Shown here: positions 28,515 to 37,283 of the stretch, one piece after another
Position numbering within the stretch: position 1 is the first letter of the stretch
How the letters are laid out: the number at the start of each line of letters is the position of its first letter
DNA from: VRUE01 sp040508545
GTDB lineage: Bacteria; Actinomycetota; Thermoleophilia; Solirubrobacterales; 70-9
Assembly (NCBI GenBank): GCA_040508545.1
Contig: JBEVMR010000116.1
Span: forward strand, 5,388-69,387
Direction of reading: 5' to 3'
Length of the DNA: 64,000 bases
The notes under the pieces: generated by a model
Databases searched by the model: none
What the model saw: only the letters and a program-made list of their open reading frames with translations
What the model was told of the DNA's origin: nothing
Translations under genes and position numbers: made by a program

Positions 28515-30278
28515 TTAGACCCCCACGTTGGCGCAGATCGCGTATGCGGTGACCGTCCAGGTTCCGACCCCGTCGTTGTTGTCGGTAACCGCCGACACGC
28601 TCCACACCGTGTCCGAGGTGGCGCGATTCTGCGTCACCGTGACCTCGGCCGGGTTATTGCTGCCGCTGACCGAGCCGGCGTTGACCTGAACGCCGCCACC
28701 GATGACTTTGCGGCCACCGGTGCAGGTTGCGGTCGTGCTTGCGGTCTCGGGATTGCCGCCGCTGCCAGCGGCGTTCGCCGAGGTTGCTTCGACTCGGACG
28801 TAACCGGTCGCGCCATTCGGGCCCGCGGGGCCTTGAATCCCCTGGATGCCCTGTTCACCTTTTTCGCCTTTTTCGCCTTTGACGCCCTGAATGCCCTGGA
28901 GACCCTGGTCGCCTTTCACGCCCTGGATGCCCTGGAGGCCTTGGTCACCTTTCAGACCCTGGTCGCCTTTCACGCCCTGGATGCCCTGGAGGCCTTGGTC
29001 GCCTTTGACGCCCTGGGTGCCCTGGAGACCTTGGTCGCCCTGGTCGCCCTTCAGGCCCTGATCACCCTGGTCGCCCTTATCGCCCTTCGGGCCGATCAGC
29101 GAGGTGCCGGTGGTCCAAACGCCGGCCAGCTTCGGGCCGTAGATCTCCTGGGTATCGGTGTCGATGTAGAAGTCGCCATCGACTCCCTCGCTCGGGTCGG
29201 GGGCGCCCGAGCCGCTCAGAACCGTGCGGCCGTCAGCTCCATCGGTTCCATTGGTGCCGTTGGTTCCCGCAGGCCCCTGGAGGCCCTGGAGGCCCTGGTC
29301 ACCCTTGTCACCCTTGTCCCCCTGGAGGCCCTGGTCACCTTGGTCACCCTTGTCGCCTTTGTCGCCTTTCAGGCCCTGGTCGCCCTGGAGACCCTGGTCA
29401 CCCTTGTCCCCCTTGTCGCCCTGGAGGCCCTGGTCACCTTGGTCACCCTTGTCGCCTTTGTCGCCTTTCAGGCCCTGGTCACCCTGGTCACCCTTGTCCC
29501 CCTGGAGGCCCTGGTCACCTTGGTCACCCTTGTCGCCTTTCAGGCCCTGGTCACCCTGGAGACCCTGGTCGCCCTGGAGACCCTGGTCGCCCTGGTCACC
29601 CTTGTCGCCCTTGTCGCCCTGGAGGCCCTGGTCCCCATGGTCACCCTTGTCGCCCTTGTCGCCCTGGAGGCCCTGGTCACCCTTGTCGCCTTTCAGGCCC
29701 TGGTCGCCCTGGTCGCCCTTGTCCCCCTTGTCGCCTTGGAGGCCCTGGTCACCTTGGTCACCCTTGTCACCTTTGTCGCCCTGGAGGCCCTGGTCACCCT
29801 TGTCGCCTTTGTCGCCTCTAAGGCCCTGGTCGCCCTTGTCACCCTTGTCGCCCTTCGGGCCTTGGAGACCTTGGAGCCCCTGATTGCCCTGGTCGCCCTG
29901 ATCGCCCGTGAGGCCCTGGTCACCCTGATCTCCCTTGTCACCCTTGAGACCTTGGTCACCCTTGTCACCCTTCGGGCCCTGGGCGCCGGTTGCGCCAGTG
30001 GCGCCGCTGCTGCCTTCGATGCCCAGCACTCCCTGCTCAGGGCTGCTGACCACCCGGACGCGCAGCTCGCCGCCCTTGCATTTCGCTTTGGTCTGAACGA
30101 AGCGCACCTTGCCCTTGTCGGGCCCGCTCTTCGTGATGCAGAGGTTGATCGTGGACAGCGTTTTCTGAGCCGCTTGCGCGGAGCTCGAAATCGCGAGTAG
30201 GCCGGCGAAGGCCAGGCACGCCGCGAGTGCAAACGCAAACCGTCGTACGAGGGGCAATGCGAACCCTTGGGCAGTCAT
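28515..30278 (-). CDS. Secreted collagen-like repeat protein
   Basis: This 587-residue protein has a signal peptide (VRRFAFALAACLAFAGLLAI, cleavage after SSAQA), a short N-terminal domain with two cysteines (LCITKSG, KAKCKGG), then a Gly-X-Y tract from about residue 89 to 493 made largely of GDKGDQ, GLQGDQ and GPKGDK triplets. Lys and Asp fill the X/Y places that in bacterial collagens stabilise the triple helix by salt bridges without hydroxyproline. A non-collagenous insert (GDFYIDTDTQEIYGPK) interrupts the tract; this insert type recurs in bacterial and phage collagen-like proteins. The C-terminal domain of about 95 residues is beta-like with two cysteines (TATCTGGRKVIGGG, AYAICANVG) and could act as trimerisation or binding head. 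A good site (AAGGAGA) precedes the ATG. No cell-wall anchor motif is visible, so it is probably released or held by the head domains. Confidence 0.92.
   Translation of the reverse strand: MTAQGFALPLVRRFAFALAACLAFAGLLAISSSAQAAQKTLSTINLCITKSGPDKGKVRFVQTKAKCKGGELRVRVVSSPEQGVLGIEGSSGATGATGAQGPKGDKGDQGLKGDKGDQGDQGLTGDQGDQGNQGLQGLQGPKGDKGDKGDQGLRGDKGDKGDQGLQGDKGDKGDQGDQGLQGDKGDKGDQGDQGLKGDKGDQGLQGDKGDKGDHGDQGLQGDKGDKGDQGDQGLQGDQGLQGDQGLKGDKGDQGDQGLQGDKGDQGDQGLKGDKGDKGDQGDQGLQGDKGDKGDQGLQGDQGLKGDKGDKGDQGDQGLQGDKGDKGDQGLQGLQGPAGTNGTNGTDGADGRTVLSGSGAPDPSEGVDGDFYIDTDTQEIYGPKLAGVWTTGTSLIGPKGDKGDQGDQGLKGDQGDQGLQGTQGVKGDQGLQGIQGVKGDQGLKGDQGLQGIQGVKGDQGLQGIQGVKGEKGEKGEQGIQGIQGPAGPNGATGYVRVEATSANAAGSGGNPETASTTATCTGGRKVIGGGVQVNAGSVSGSNNPAEVTVTQNRATSDTVWSVSAVTDNNDGVGTWTVTAYAICANVGV
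28803..30014 (-). repeat. Tandem Gly-X-Y coding repeat
   Basis: About 1.2 kb of 9-base-multiple repeats encode the collagen-like tract, dominated by units reading GDKGDQ and GLQGDQ, with a unique insert at about 29094-29232. The near-identical units could recombine or slip, so tract length may vary among strains, and short-read assembly may collapse it. The long open frame on the opposite strand is a by-product of the repeat. Confidence 0.85.
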
Positions 30279-30663
30279 CGAGTGATCTCCTTACTGGTGT
30301 TTGAAGCCCTTGCGGCCCGCGACATCGGACGAAGGCGGGCTTGATCGGCGCTCCAAAGTACAGACCGACTCGACGTTTGACCAATCAATTGAGTCATACA
30401 TATGGCCAACCTAGGTAGTTTTGCTCAAGCTCACTCCAAAAAGTGTGTTTTGCGGGCGTGAGAGAGGGTGAAAGTCTTCACCCAAATCTCAACCCAGCTC
30501 CAGATTCGGCCACCTCGCGGAGGTGAAAAACCAACTCCATGGAGATTGCCGGCGGAGTTTCAAACTGTGACCCCACCCAGTATTAGGAGCTGACACTCAT
30601 ACGTACGTCTAGTTCGCCGGCGCTAATAGATGGGGATGCCGCCGACCTGGCGACAAGGGAGCT
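30279..30663. other. Divergent intergenic region with lower GC and small hairpins
   Basis: This 385-base gap between the divergent collagen-like and CAP-domain genes is visibly more AT-rich than its surroundings near 30340-30470 and must hold promoters for both. Two small perfect hairpins are present: GGGTGAA-AGTC-TTCACCC (30466-30483) and CACCTC-GCG-GAGGTG (30511-30525). No confident -35/-10 pair or open reading frame could be assigned, and no known riboswitch pattern was seen. Confidence 0.5.
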
Positions 30664-31308
30664 GTGGCGCACAAGCTCTCACTCGCACTCGTCGCGGCCT
30701 GCCTGGCCTGCGCATCAATCGCCGTGCCCAGCGCGGCGGCCAGCCAGCCAGGCCTGGCAAAGCGAGTCGTAGCCGCTGCTCCATCCACTGCCGCTCCCTC
30801 AGCCGCCGAGGAAAGCCGCGGCCTGATCGCATCCGTTTCGGTTTGCCCGGGGCAAGAGGACCTCGACGCCTCGGCTGAGGCGCAGGAGGCGACGATGCGC
30901 TGCATGATCGCTTACGCGCGCAGCCAGTCAGGGTTGGCCGGGCTGGCCGACGACGAAGCGCTGGAGCAATCGGCCGCGGACAAGGCAAACGACGTCATTG
31001 GCTGTGACGACTTCAGCCACTTCGCCTGCGGGCGCGACTTCACCTATTGGATGCAAGAGGCCGGCTACATGTCCTCCCCCTGCTGGCGCGTCGGCGAGAA
31101 CCTCGCCTGGGGCAACGGCGCCTACGGAACCGTGCGTTCGATCTTCAGGGCTTGGATGAGCTCCCCAGGGCACCGCGCGAACATCCTCAACGACTTCGCC
31201 CAAACCGGCATCAGCCTGAAGATCGGCACGCTGGCGGGCCAGCCTGGCACCCACGTCTGGACGCAGCACTTCGGCACGCACTGCGACGCGCCGCCAATCC
31301 AGGACTAA
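30664..31308 (+). CDS. Secreted CAP-domain (SCP/PR-1-like) protein
   Basis: This 214-residue protein has a signal peptide (LSLALVAACLACASIAVPSAAA) and a CAP domain with the standard blocks: FSHFACGRDFTYWMQEAGY, GENLAWGNGAYG, AWMSSPGHRANILNDFAQTG and HVWTQHFG. The two conserved His residues and Glu of the CAP cavity are present. Six cysteines lie in the mature part, suggesting disulfides outside the cell. Bacterial CAP proteins are common secreted proteins of uncertain activity, with lipid binding or protease-like roles proposed. The start is a GTG with AAGGGAG close upstream. It is divergent from the collagen-like gene across the 385-base gap. Confidence 0.9.
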   Translation: MAHKLSLALVAACLACASIAVPSAAASQPGLAKRVVAAAPSTAAPSAAEESRGLIASVSVCPGQEDLDASAEAQEATMRCMIAYARSQSGLAGLADDEALEQSAADKANDVIGCDDFSHFACGRDFTYWMQEAGYMSSPCWRVGENLAWGNGAYGTVRSIFRAWMSSPGHRANILNDFAQTGISLKIGTLAGQPGTHVWTQHFGTHCDAPPIQD

Positions 31309-31385
31309 ATCCAGCTGCCTCACAAGCCGGCGCCGGCGAGCGTTGACTAGATTTCGCGGCGTCCGTACCCCACCCGAGGAGCAGC

Positions 31386-32438
31386 TTGAGAAACCCACGA
31401 GACTTCTTCCAGCCGCAGGCGATCGGCGCCCCCGAGCCACTTACCGAGATCCCCGTCAAGCCGTCGCGGATGATCCACTTCCTCGACTTCTCCAACGAGA
31501 AGATGGTCGAAAAGGCCGCCGGCATCGCGCAGAAGACCGACATCCTGCTCGGCAACCTCGAGGATGCGATTCCCGTCGACCGCAAGGAGGCGGCGCGCGC
31601 CGGCCTGATCAAGGCCGCCAAGGAGTCCGACTTCGGATCCACCTCGCTCTGGACCCGCGTCAACTCGCTGGAGAGCCCCTGGGTGCTCGACGACCTGACC
31701 ACGCTGGTCACCGAGATCGGGGACAAGCTCGAGGTCGTGATGGTCCCGAAGGTCGAGGGGGCGTGGGACATCCACTACGTGGACCGTCTGCTCGCCCAGC
31801 TCGAGGCCAAGGCCGGACTCGACCGCCCGATCCTGATCCACGCGATCCTGGAGACCGCGCAGGGCGTCGTCAACCTCGAGGAGATCGCCGCCGCCAGCCC
31901 CCGCATGCAGGGGATGAGCTTCGGCCCCGCTGACCTCGCCGCCTCACGGCGGATGAAGACGACCCGCGTCGGCGGCGGCCATCCCGGCTACCGCGTGATG
32001 GAGGACCCCGCAGACCCGGAGAATCCAGAGGCAGACCGCGTCAGCGCTCAGCAGGACCTCTGGCACTACTCGATCGCCCGCATGGTCGACGCCTGCGCGT
32101 CGACTGGGATCCTGCCCTTCTACGGCCCCTTCGGCGACATCAAGGACACGGCGGGTTGCGAGACCCAGTTCCGCGCCGCCTTCCTGATGGGCTGCGTCGG
32201 CGCCTGGTCACTGCACCCGGTGCAGATCGACATCGCCAAGAAGGTCTTCAGCCCGCCGCCTGACGAGGTCAAGTTCGCCAAGAAAGTCCTCGAGGCGATC
32301 CCCGACGGCCGCGGCGTCCACATGATCGACGGCAAGATGCAGGACGACGCCACCTGGAAGCAGTGCAAGGTGATGGTCGAGCTGGCGGAGATGCTGGCCG
32401 CGAAGGATCCGGAGCTGGCCGAGGCTTACGGGCTGTAA
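31386..32438 (+). CDS. mcl: HpcH/CitE-family lyase, probably L-malyl-CoA/beta-methylmalyl-CoA lyase
   Basis: This 350-residue TIM-barrel enzyme has the length and motifs of malyl-CoA lyases: SRMIHFLDFSNEKMVEKAA, LLGNLEDAIPVDRKEAAR (Asp/Glu metal site), LWTRVNSLESPWV, MVPKVEGAWD, ILIHAILETAQGVVNLEEIA, SFGPADLAASRRMKTTRVGG and AWSLHPVQIDIAKKVFSPPP. It would cleave (or form) malyl-CoA to acetyl-CoA and glyoxylate, and methylmalyl-CoA to propionyl-CoA and glyoxylate, as in the ethylmalonyl-CoA or 3-hydroxypropionate pathways. The start is a TTG behind a GAGGAG site. PEP carboxykinase lies convergent next door and a succinyl/malyl-CoA-synthetase-like pair lies at 38824-40958, a set that would fit C4/C2 interconversion. 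The precise substrate is inferred. Confidence 0.87.
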   Translation: MRNPRDFFQPQAIGAPEPLTEIPVKPSRMIHFLDFSNEKMVEKAAGIAQKTDILLGNLEDAIPVDRKEAARAGLIKAAKESDFGSTSLWTRVNSLESPWVLDDLTTLVTEIGDKLEVVMVPKVEGAWDIHYVDRLLAQLEAKAGLDRPILIHAILETAQGVVNLEEIAAASPRMQGMSFGPADLAASRRMKTTRVGGGHPGYRVMEDPADPENPEADRVSAQQDLWHYSIARMVDACASTGILPFYGPFGDIKDTAGCETQFRAAFLMGCVGAWSLHPVQIDIAKKVFSPPPDEVKFAKKVLEAIPDGRGVHMIDGKMQDDATWKQCKVMVELAEMLAAKDPELAEAYGL

Positions 32439-32446
32439 GCCGCTGG

Positions 32447-32476
32447 GAGCGGCTCGGTTCCCTAACCGAGCCGCTC
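32447..32476. terminator. Strong bidirectional hairpin
   Basis: Arms GAGCGGCTCGGTT and AACCGAGCCGCTC form a 13-base perfect stem with a CCCT loop, 8 bases after the lyase stop and covering the stop codon and last codons of the convergent PEP carboxykinase gene. It should end transcription from both sides. Confidence 0.7.
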
Positions 32477-34270
32477 TTCGAGCGCCTGCAGCTGCCCTGT
32501 GATCTCTGCGGGCAGCTTGTCGCCGAACTTCGCCAGGTGCTCCTTGACCTGGGGAAGCTGAGCCTTGACCAGCTCGGTGTCGACGCTGAGCAGCTCCCGC
32601 ATCGCCTCCGGCGAGACGTTGAGGCCCTCGGTGTTGATCGCGCCCTCGGTGGGAAGCAGCCCGATCGGGGTCTCGACCGCGTCGGCGGCGTTCTCGCAGC
32701 GACGGAAGACCCACTCCAGCACACGGCTGTTCTCGCCGAAGCCGGGCCAGAGGAACTTGCCGTCGGCGTCTTTGCGGAACCAGTTGACGTAGAAGACACG
32801 CGGCAGCTCGACCCCCTCGCGCTTGCCGGCCTCGAGCCAGTGGGCGAAGTAGTCGGCCATGTTGTAGCCGCAGAAGGGCAGCATCGCCATCGGGTCGAAG
32901 CGCAGCTGGCCGACGGCGCCAGCGGCGGCGGCGGTCGTCTCCGAGGACATCGTCGCCCCCATGAAGACGGCGTGCTCCCAGTCGAATGCCTCCTGGACGA
33001 GCGGCACGACCGTCGCTCGGCGGCCGCCGAAGAGGAAGGCGTCGATTGGCACGCCGGCGGGATCCTCCCACTCGGGCGCAATCGAAGGACACTGCGAAGC
33101 GGGCGTGGTGAAGCGGGCGTTCGGGTGCGCTGCAGGCGCCTCGGACTCGGGAGTCCAGTCGTTGCCGTGCCAGTCGATCGCGTGCGCGGGCTCCTCGCCG
33201 GTCATCCCCTCCCACCAGATGTCGCCGTCGTCGGTCTTGGCGCAGTTGGTGAAGATCGAGTTGCGCTCGATCGTGTCCATCGCGTTTGGGTTGGTCTGGT
33301 GGCTCGTGTTGGGCGCGACGCCAAAGAAGCCGGCCTCGGGATTGACCGCGTAGAGGCGGCCGTCCTCGCCGAACTTCATCCAGGCGATGTCGTCGCCGAT
33401 CGTCTCGACCTTCCAGTCGGGCAGGGTCGGGACCAGCATCGCCAGGTTGGTCTTGCCGCATGCCGAGGGAAAAGCGCCGGTGACGTATTTAACCGCTCCC
33501 TCGGGCGAGGTCAGTTTGAGGATCAGCATGTGCTCGGCCAGCCAGCCCTCGTCGCGTGCCATCGCCGAGGCGATCCGCAGCGCAAAGCACTTCTTGCCGA
33601 GCAGGGCGTTGCCGCCGTAGCCGGAGCCGAAAGACCAGATTTCGCGCGTCTCGGGGTAGTGGACGATGTACTTGTTGTCCTCGTTGCAAGGCCAGGAGAC
33701 GTCTTCGACGCCCTCGGACAGCGGCATGCCGACCGAGTGCACGCAGGGGACGAACTCGCCGTCCGCGCCGAGCACGTCGAGGGCGGCCTTGCCCATCCGA
33801 GTCATGATCCGCATCGAGACCGCGACGTAGGGGGAATCGGTCAGTTGGACGCCGATATGGGCGATCGGCGAGCCGAGCGGGCCCATCGAGAAGGGGACCA
33901 CGTACATCGTGCGGCCGGCCATGCAGCCCTTGAACAGATCGTTCAGCGTCGACTGCATCTCGGCCGGGTCGCGCCAGTTGTTGGTCGGGCCGGCGTCGGC
34001 CTCGTCCTTGGAGCAGATGAAGGTCCGATCTTCCACCCTGGCGACGTCGGCCGGGTCGGATAGAGCGAGGTAGGAGTTCGGGCGCTTCGCGTCGGAGAGG
34101 CGCTCGAAGGTCCCCGCCTCGATCAGGGTCTTGGCGAGAGCGTCGTACTCCTCGGCCGATCCGTCGCACCAATGGACGGCGTCGGGCTGGGTCAGCTGGG
34201 CGATCTCCCCGACCCAGTCGAGGAGCTTTGCGTGGGTGGTCGGCGCGTTGGCCGTCGTCATCTGGCTCAT
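32462..34270 (-). CDS. pckG: Phosphoenolpyruvate carboxykinase, GTP-dependent
   Basis: This enzyme of about 602 residues interconverts oxaloacetate and phosphoenolpyruvate with GTP. The kinase-1a P-loop reads TGAFPSACGKTNLAML with the GTP-type reactive Cys in SACGKTN, preceded by GSGYGGNALLGKKCFALRI; VETIGDDIAWMKF is the kinase-2 motif, and AVNPEAGFFGVAPNTS and FGGRRATVVPLVQEAFDW follow. Length and motifs place it in the GTP class usual for Actinobacteria. The ATG at 34270 is taken as start; a GTG at 34279 and an ATG at 34261 are alternatives with no clear ribosome-binding site to decide. It supports gluconeogenesis, in keeping with the lipid- and C2-oriented genes around it. Confidence 0.95.
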   Translation of the reverse strand: MSQMTTANAPTTHAKLLDWVGEIAQLTQPDAVHWCDGSAEEYDALAKTLIEAGTFERLSDAKRPNSYLALSDPADVARVEDRTFICSKDEADAGPTNNWRDPAEMQSTLNDLFKGCMAGRTMYVVPFSMGPLGSPIAHIGVQLTDSPYVAVSMRIMTRMGKAALDVLGADGEFVPCVHSVGMPLSEGVEDVSWPCNEDNKYIVHYPETREIWSFGSGYGGNALLGKKCFALRIASAMARDEGWLAEHMLILKLTSPEGAVKYVTGAFPSACGKTNLAMLVPTLPDWKVETIGDDIAWMKFGEDGRLYAVNPEAGFFGVAPNTSHQTNPNAMDTIERNSIFTNCAKTDDGDIWWEGMTGEEPAHAIDWHGNDWTPESEAPAAHPNARFTTPASQCPSIAPEWEDPAGVPIDAFLFGGRRATVVPLVQEAFDWEHAVFMGATMSSETTAAAAGAVGQLRFDPMAMLPFCGYNMADYFAHWLEAGKREGVELPRVFYVNWFRKDADGKFLWPGFGENSRVLEWVFRRCENAADAVETPIGLLPTEGAINTEGLNVSPEAMRELLSVDTELVKAQLPQVKEHLAKFGDKLPAEITGQLQALEERLG

Positions 34271-34280
34271 TCGAGGCACT

Positions 34281-34583
34281 TTACTTACTGGGGCTTAGGT
34301 CGGTTACTTCCACATCGGCGTCCTCGTTGAGGATCTTCAGCGTTGCCGTCTCTTCCTTGCCGTCGGCCAGCGTCACCGTGCAATCGAAGGTCGCGTCGGG
34401 CTCGACCTCGACCCCCGAAGGGCAGTCGACCTTGGAGACTTTCTGGCCAACCGAGTCCTCGAGGTTCTGTTCGATCGCCGCCTCGGTCTTGGCGTCGTCG
34501 ATAACCGTTCCCCCGCAGCCCACGGCGAGAAACACTAGGAGGGGCAACGCGACAACCGCACCAGTCCGGACCAGCGATTTCAT
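34281..34583 (-). CDS. DUF4333-type lipoprotein
   Basis: This 100-residue protein begins with a lipoprotein signal peptide: basic MKSLVRTG, a hydrophobic core, and the lipobox LAVGCGG with the lipidated Cys at about residue 23. The mature part, TEAAIEQNLEDSVGQKVSKV followed by DCPSGVEVEPDATFDCTVTL and ADGKEETATLKIL, matches the actinobacterial DUF4333 pattern of a small beta-domain with a conserved pair of cysteines. The function of the family is not known; it sits on the outer face of the membrane. It lies just upstream of the PEP carboxykinase start on the same strand (10 bases), so the two may be cotranscribed. Confidence 0.85.
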   Translation of the reverse strand: MKSLVRTGAVVALPLLVFLAVGCGGTVIDDAKTEAAIEQNLEDSVGQKVSKVDCPSGVEVEPDATFDCTVTLADGKEETATLKILNEDADVEVTDLSPSK

Positions 34584-34632
34584 CTAACTCCCTTCGGATC
34601 GATCGGGACGCAAAGTATCCCAGGGCTCCGGT

Positions 34633-36582
34633 TCAGCGCTGGAAGAGTTCGGAGTAAGGGTTCAGCGCGCGGGCCTTGCGGTAGAGGCGCAAAGCGGCGC
34701 CGGCATTGCCCCGCTCGGCTTCGATCCGGAACAGGACCAACCAGGTGCGCCAGTTGGTTGGCTCGCGATCCCCGGCCTCCTGCGCTGCCTCGGCCGCAGC
34801 GTCGAAGTCTCCCTGGGCCTCCAGCAGGAGAGCCTGCTGGAGGCGGGGGCTGGCCGCCCCCGGCTCGACGTTTTGGGCGCTGCGCGCCGACTGCAGCGCT
34901 GCGCCGAGGTCGCCGGCGCGGGCGTCGGCTTCGCTTTGGCGCAGCAGGCTGGTCGAGGCGAGCGGGATCGCGATCGCCACGATCGCGATCAGGGCCGTGA
35001 CGGCGACCGCGGCACGCCAGGGAATCGGCAGCGCCCCGCCGCCTTCCCCATCTTCACTCCGCGCGGTCACCAGGACAGCGGCCAGCAAGAGCATGGCGAG
35101 CGCCAGCACAGGGATCTGCCACATCCAGTCGAAGATCGCGGTGAGGAAGAACGCCGTACAGCCGGCAAGTGCCGCCGCCAGGTACGGCCGCTCCGCAGAG
35201 CTGGCGCGCACCACGTTCCTGCCACCCCAGATGAGGATCGCCGCCAGGAAGGCGGCCAGCAGAGCAAGCCCGACGATCCCCACCTCGCCGAGAGTCTGAA
35301 GGTAGAGCGAGTGGGTGTCCTGGGCGATCTCCGGCACGTCTCCCTCGCGCGTCCACCAGTAGGCGAAAGTGCCAGAGCCGGTGCCGATCAGGGGATCGGT
35401 CGCGTTCTGGCGCACCGCCGCGCCCCAGAACTGGTAGCGGCTCTCGCCGGCAACGCTGCCCAGCCTTTCGGCCCCTCTGCCGGGAGCCTCCCCGCCCTTG
35501 AATTCCGACCAGCCATCCGACGCCCTGCCCGGGGCGTCGAAGGCAACCGCCGCGATCAATGCCACCAAGCCAGCGACCGCAACGGTCGTGAGCGCGTGGG
35601 AGCGGGGAACGATCGACCAACTCGGTCGCCGCCCCTCGCCGAAGGCAAGCGAGATGCCCGCCTGCGCAAGCCCGACCAGCAAGCAGACGATCACGACCAG
35701 CAGGATCATCTCGTCGCCCTGTTGGTGGGCGACGGCATTGTCGCGCGCATGCTGCAGGGCGTCGCGATGCGTCGCGAGGGCGATCAGGACCGTTCCCCCT
35801 GCCCCGGTGAGCAACGCCGTCAGCAGCTTGGGCAGGCGGTCCGAGGTGAAGGCGAGGAAGAGGGCAAGCGCAACGAGCGCCGCAGCGATGCCGCTGCGCG
35901 AGAGAGTGAAGAAGGCGGCCAGCGCGATCGCCGGCAGCACGGCCGCCGCCGCAGCTCGCGCCACGATCGAGCGAGCGTCGGTCGCGACCTGGAGCAGCAG
36001 CGGGGCGCCGATCGCGATCAGCGCAGCGAGCCCGTTCCAGTAGTTGAGCGGGTAGGAAAGCCGTTCGCGACCGCTGGAGAGGAAGCGGGCGGTCTGGCCG
36101 GCTTCGGGGAACCAGGCCGGGTGCAGGCGGGAGAGCAGAGCGACGACCGCCACCACGGCGACACCCGCGCCGACGGCCGCGACCAAGCGCCGGCCGTTCG
36201 GGCCTCCGGCGGCGAAGACGGCGAGCGCGAGCGCGCCGAGATAACCCGCGAGGCGGGCCAGATCGGCGACCGTTCGCTCGCTGCTCTCGGTCCAGATCAG
36301 GCTGAGGGCCGTCCAGAGGACGAAAGCGGCAAAGAGGGCGAGGGCGACCCAGGCGAGCCTGGGAAGGCGCCGATTGGGCAGGACGCCGACTGCCACGCCG
36401 GCAAGCAGGATCCACCAGACCGCGATCCCGACCCGGTCGTGCACTAGGGGGTCATAGCCGCCGCCTTCGAGGCCCACGAAGACGACGAGCCCGAAGCCGA
36501 GCGCCCAGACGGCAACCGCCCCCCAGTCGACCCTGCGGGCATATTCCTGCGCGGCGCCAGACCGAATCGATGACGAGTGCAT
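34633..36582 (-). CDS. O-antigen ligase-like membrane protein with TPR-type C-terminal tail
   Basis: This 649-residue protein has about twelve membrane segments over the first 500 residues. A long loop contains FWGAAVRQNATDPLIGTGSGTF, then QDTHSLYLQTLGEVGIVGL, the His-containing Wzy_C signature (H-S-x-Y-L-x-x-L-G-E-x-G-x-x-G). The last 120 residues are helical repeats of TPR type (SEADARAGDLGAALQSARSA, EAQGDFDAAAEAAQEAGDRE, EAERGNAGAALRLYRKARAL). Ligase-TPR fusions of this kind are widespread and join or polymerise glycans outside the membrane; the helical tail may bind partner proteins. This is a second polymerase/ligase candidate, away from the main cluster. It is divergent from the secreted protein gene with 80 bases between. 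Confidence 0.88.
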   Translation of the reverse strand: MHSSSIRSGAAQEYARRVDWGAVAVWALGFGLVVFVGLEGGGYDPLVHDRVGIAVWWILLAGVAVGVLPNRRLPRLAWVALALFAAFVLWTALSLIWTESSERTVADLARLAGYLGALALAVFAAGGPNGRRLVAAVGAGVAVVAVVALLSRLHPAWFPEAGQTARFLSSGRERLSYPLNYWNGLAALIAIGAPLLLQVATDARSIVARAAAAAVLPAIALAAFFTLSRSGIAAALVALALFLAFTSDRLPKLLTALLTGAGGTVLIALATHRDALQHARDNAVAHQQGDEMILLVVIVCLLVGLAQAGISLAFGEGRRPSWSIVPRSHALTTVAVAGLVALIAAVAFDAPGRASDGWSEFKGGEAPGRGAERLGSVAGESRYQFWGAAVRQNATDPLIGTGSGTFAYWWTREGDVPEIAQDTHSLYLQTLGEVGIVGLALLAAFLAAILIWGGRNVVRASSAERPYLAAALAGCTAFFLTAIFDWMWQIPVLALAMLLLAAVLVTARSEDGEGGGALPIPWRAAVAVTALIAIVAIAIPLASTSLLRQSEADARAGDLGAALQSARSAQNVEPGAASPRLQQALLLEAQGDFDAAAEAAQEAGDREPTNWRTWLVLFRIEAERGNAGAALRLYRKARALNPYSELFQR

Positions 36583-36662
36583 GCGGTTCTATGCTACGAG
36601 CGGGCGCCGGACAGACCCGATCGCAGCAGGCGCGCGAATACCTTCCCGGTACGACAAACGCG

Positions 36663-37283
36663 ATGAAAACTCTCAAGACCCGATTTGCGCTTCCAACCGC
36701 GATGCTCGCCGTCCTGGCCGTGGGCCCTGGCGCTGTCGCGGCCAATGGCGCGGTGATCCCGCCGGGCAATTCCGCCGCGACGCAGTACACCGAGGCGTTC
36801 CCGACTCCAGGCGGCGACAAGAAGACCGACGAGGCTGCCCACCACCGCTCCCCCACCAAGGTTCTCGGCAACAGCAACACCCACAAGCTCCAGCAGCAGG
36901 GCCCAGATGGCCAGGCCGCCGCCGAAACCGCAGCGGCGACGGCGCCGGCGTCGGTAACGCCGGAAACGCCGGCCGCGCCGGCGACCGGGAGCCCAGATGA
37001 CGATTCGGCCGGCGGCGGCGCCAGCGCCGGCTCTGGGAAAGGCAGCGGTGGCAACGGTCCAGCCGGACAGAATCGCCAACCGAAAGTGAGCCCAGACACC
37101 ACCAGCGCCCAGCTGGTCGCAGTCGAGATCCCGGAGGGATCATCCGGGGCCGGCTCCGCGATAGAGCAGGCGACCGGGCTCTCGACCTCGGGCCAGTCGG
37201 GGATGCTGCTGCCGCTGGTGATCCTCGCAACCATCCTCTGGTCGCTCGCTTATCTCTGGCGACAGAGGCAACAGGTTGACTGA
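36663..37283 (+). CDS. Secreted, C-terminally anchored low-complexity protein
   Basis: This 206-residue protein has an N-terminal signal peptide (TRFALPTAMLAVLAVGPGAV, then AANGA), a middle segment rich in Ala, Gly, Ser and Pro (PETPAAPATGSPDDDSAGGG, SAGSGKGSGGNGPAGQ), and a C-terminal hydrophobic helix (SGMLLPLVILATILWSLAYL) followed by basic WRQRQQVD. That layout would tether a flexible spacer to the membrane outer face. I do not recognise a conserved domain. Its last 8 bases overlap the glycoside hydrolase gene, suggesting coupled expression and a possible role in holding or guiding that enzyme; this is inference. The ATG at 36663 is used because it begins the signal peptide. Confidence 0.75.
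   Translation: MKTLKTRFALPTAMLAVLAVGPGAVAANGAVIPPGNSAATQYTEAFPTPGGDKKTDEAAHHRSPTKVLGNSNTHKLQQQGPDGQAAAETAAATAPASVTPETPAAPATGSPDDDSAGGGASAGSGKGSGGNGPAGQNRQPKVSPDTTSAQLVAVEIPEGSSGAGSAIEQATGLSTSGQSGMLLPLVILATILWSLAYLWRQRQQVD

Noticed and set aside
28803..30014. Repeat block considered as CRISPR or satellite array
   Set aside because: Units are multiples of 9 bases in frame with Gly-X-Y coding; there are no unique spacers.
28509..30200. Very long open frame on the plus strand, rich in Leu-Val-Ala-Thr repeats
   Set aside because: It is the exact antisense of the collagen-like repeats; repeated codons without stops create it. It has no ribosome-binding site and no recognisable domain, while the minus-strand reading has signal peptide and Gly-X-Y order.
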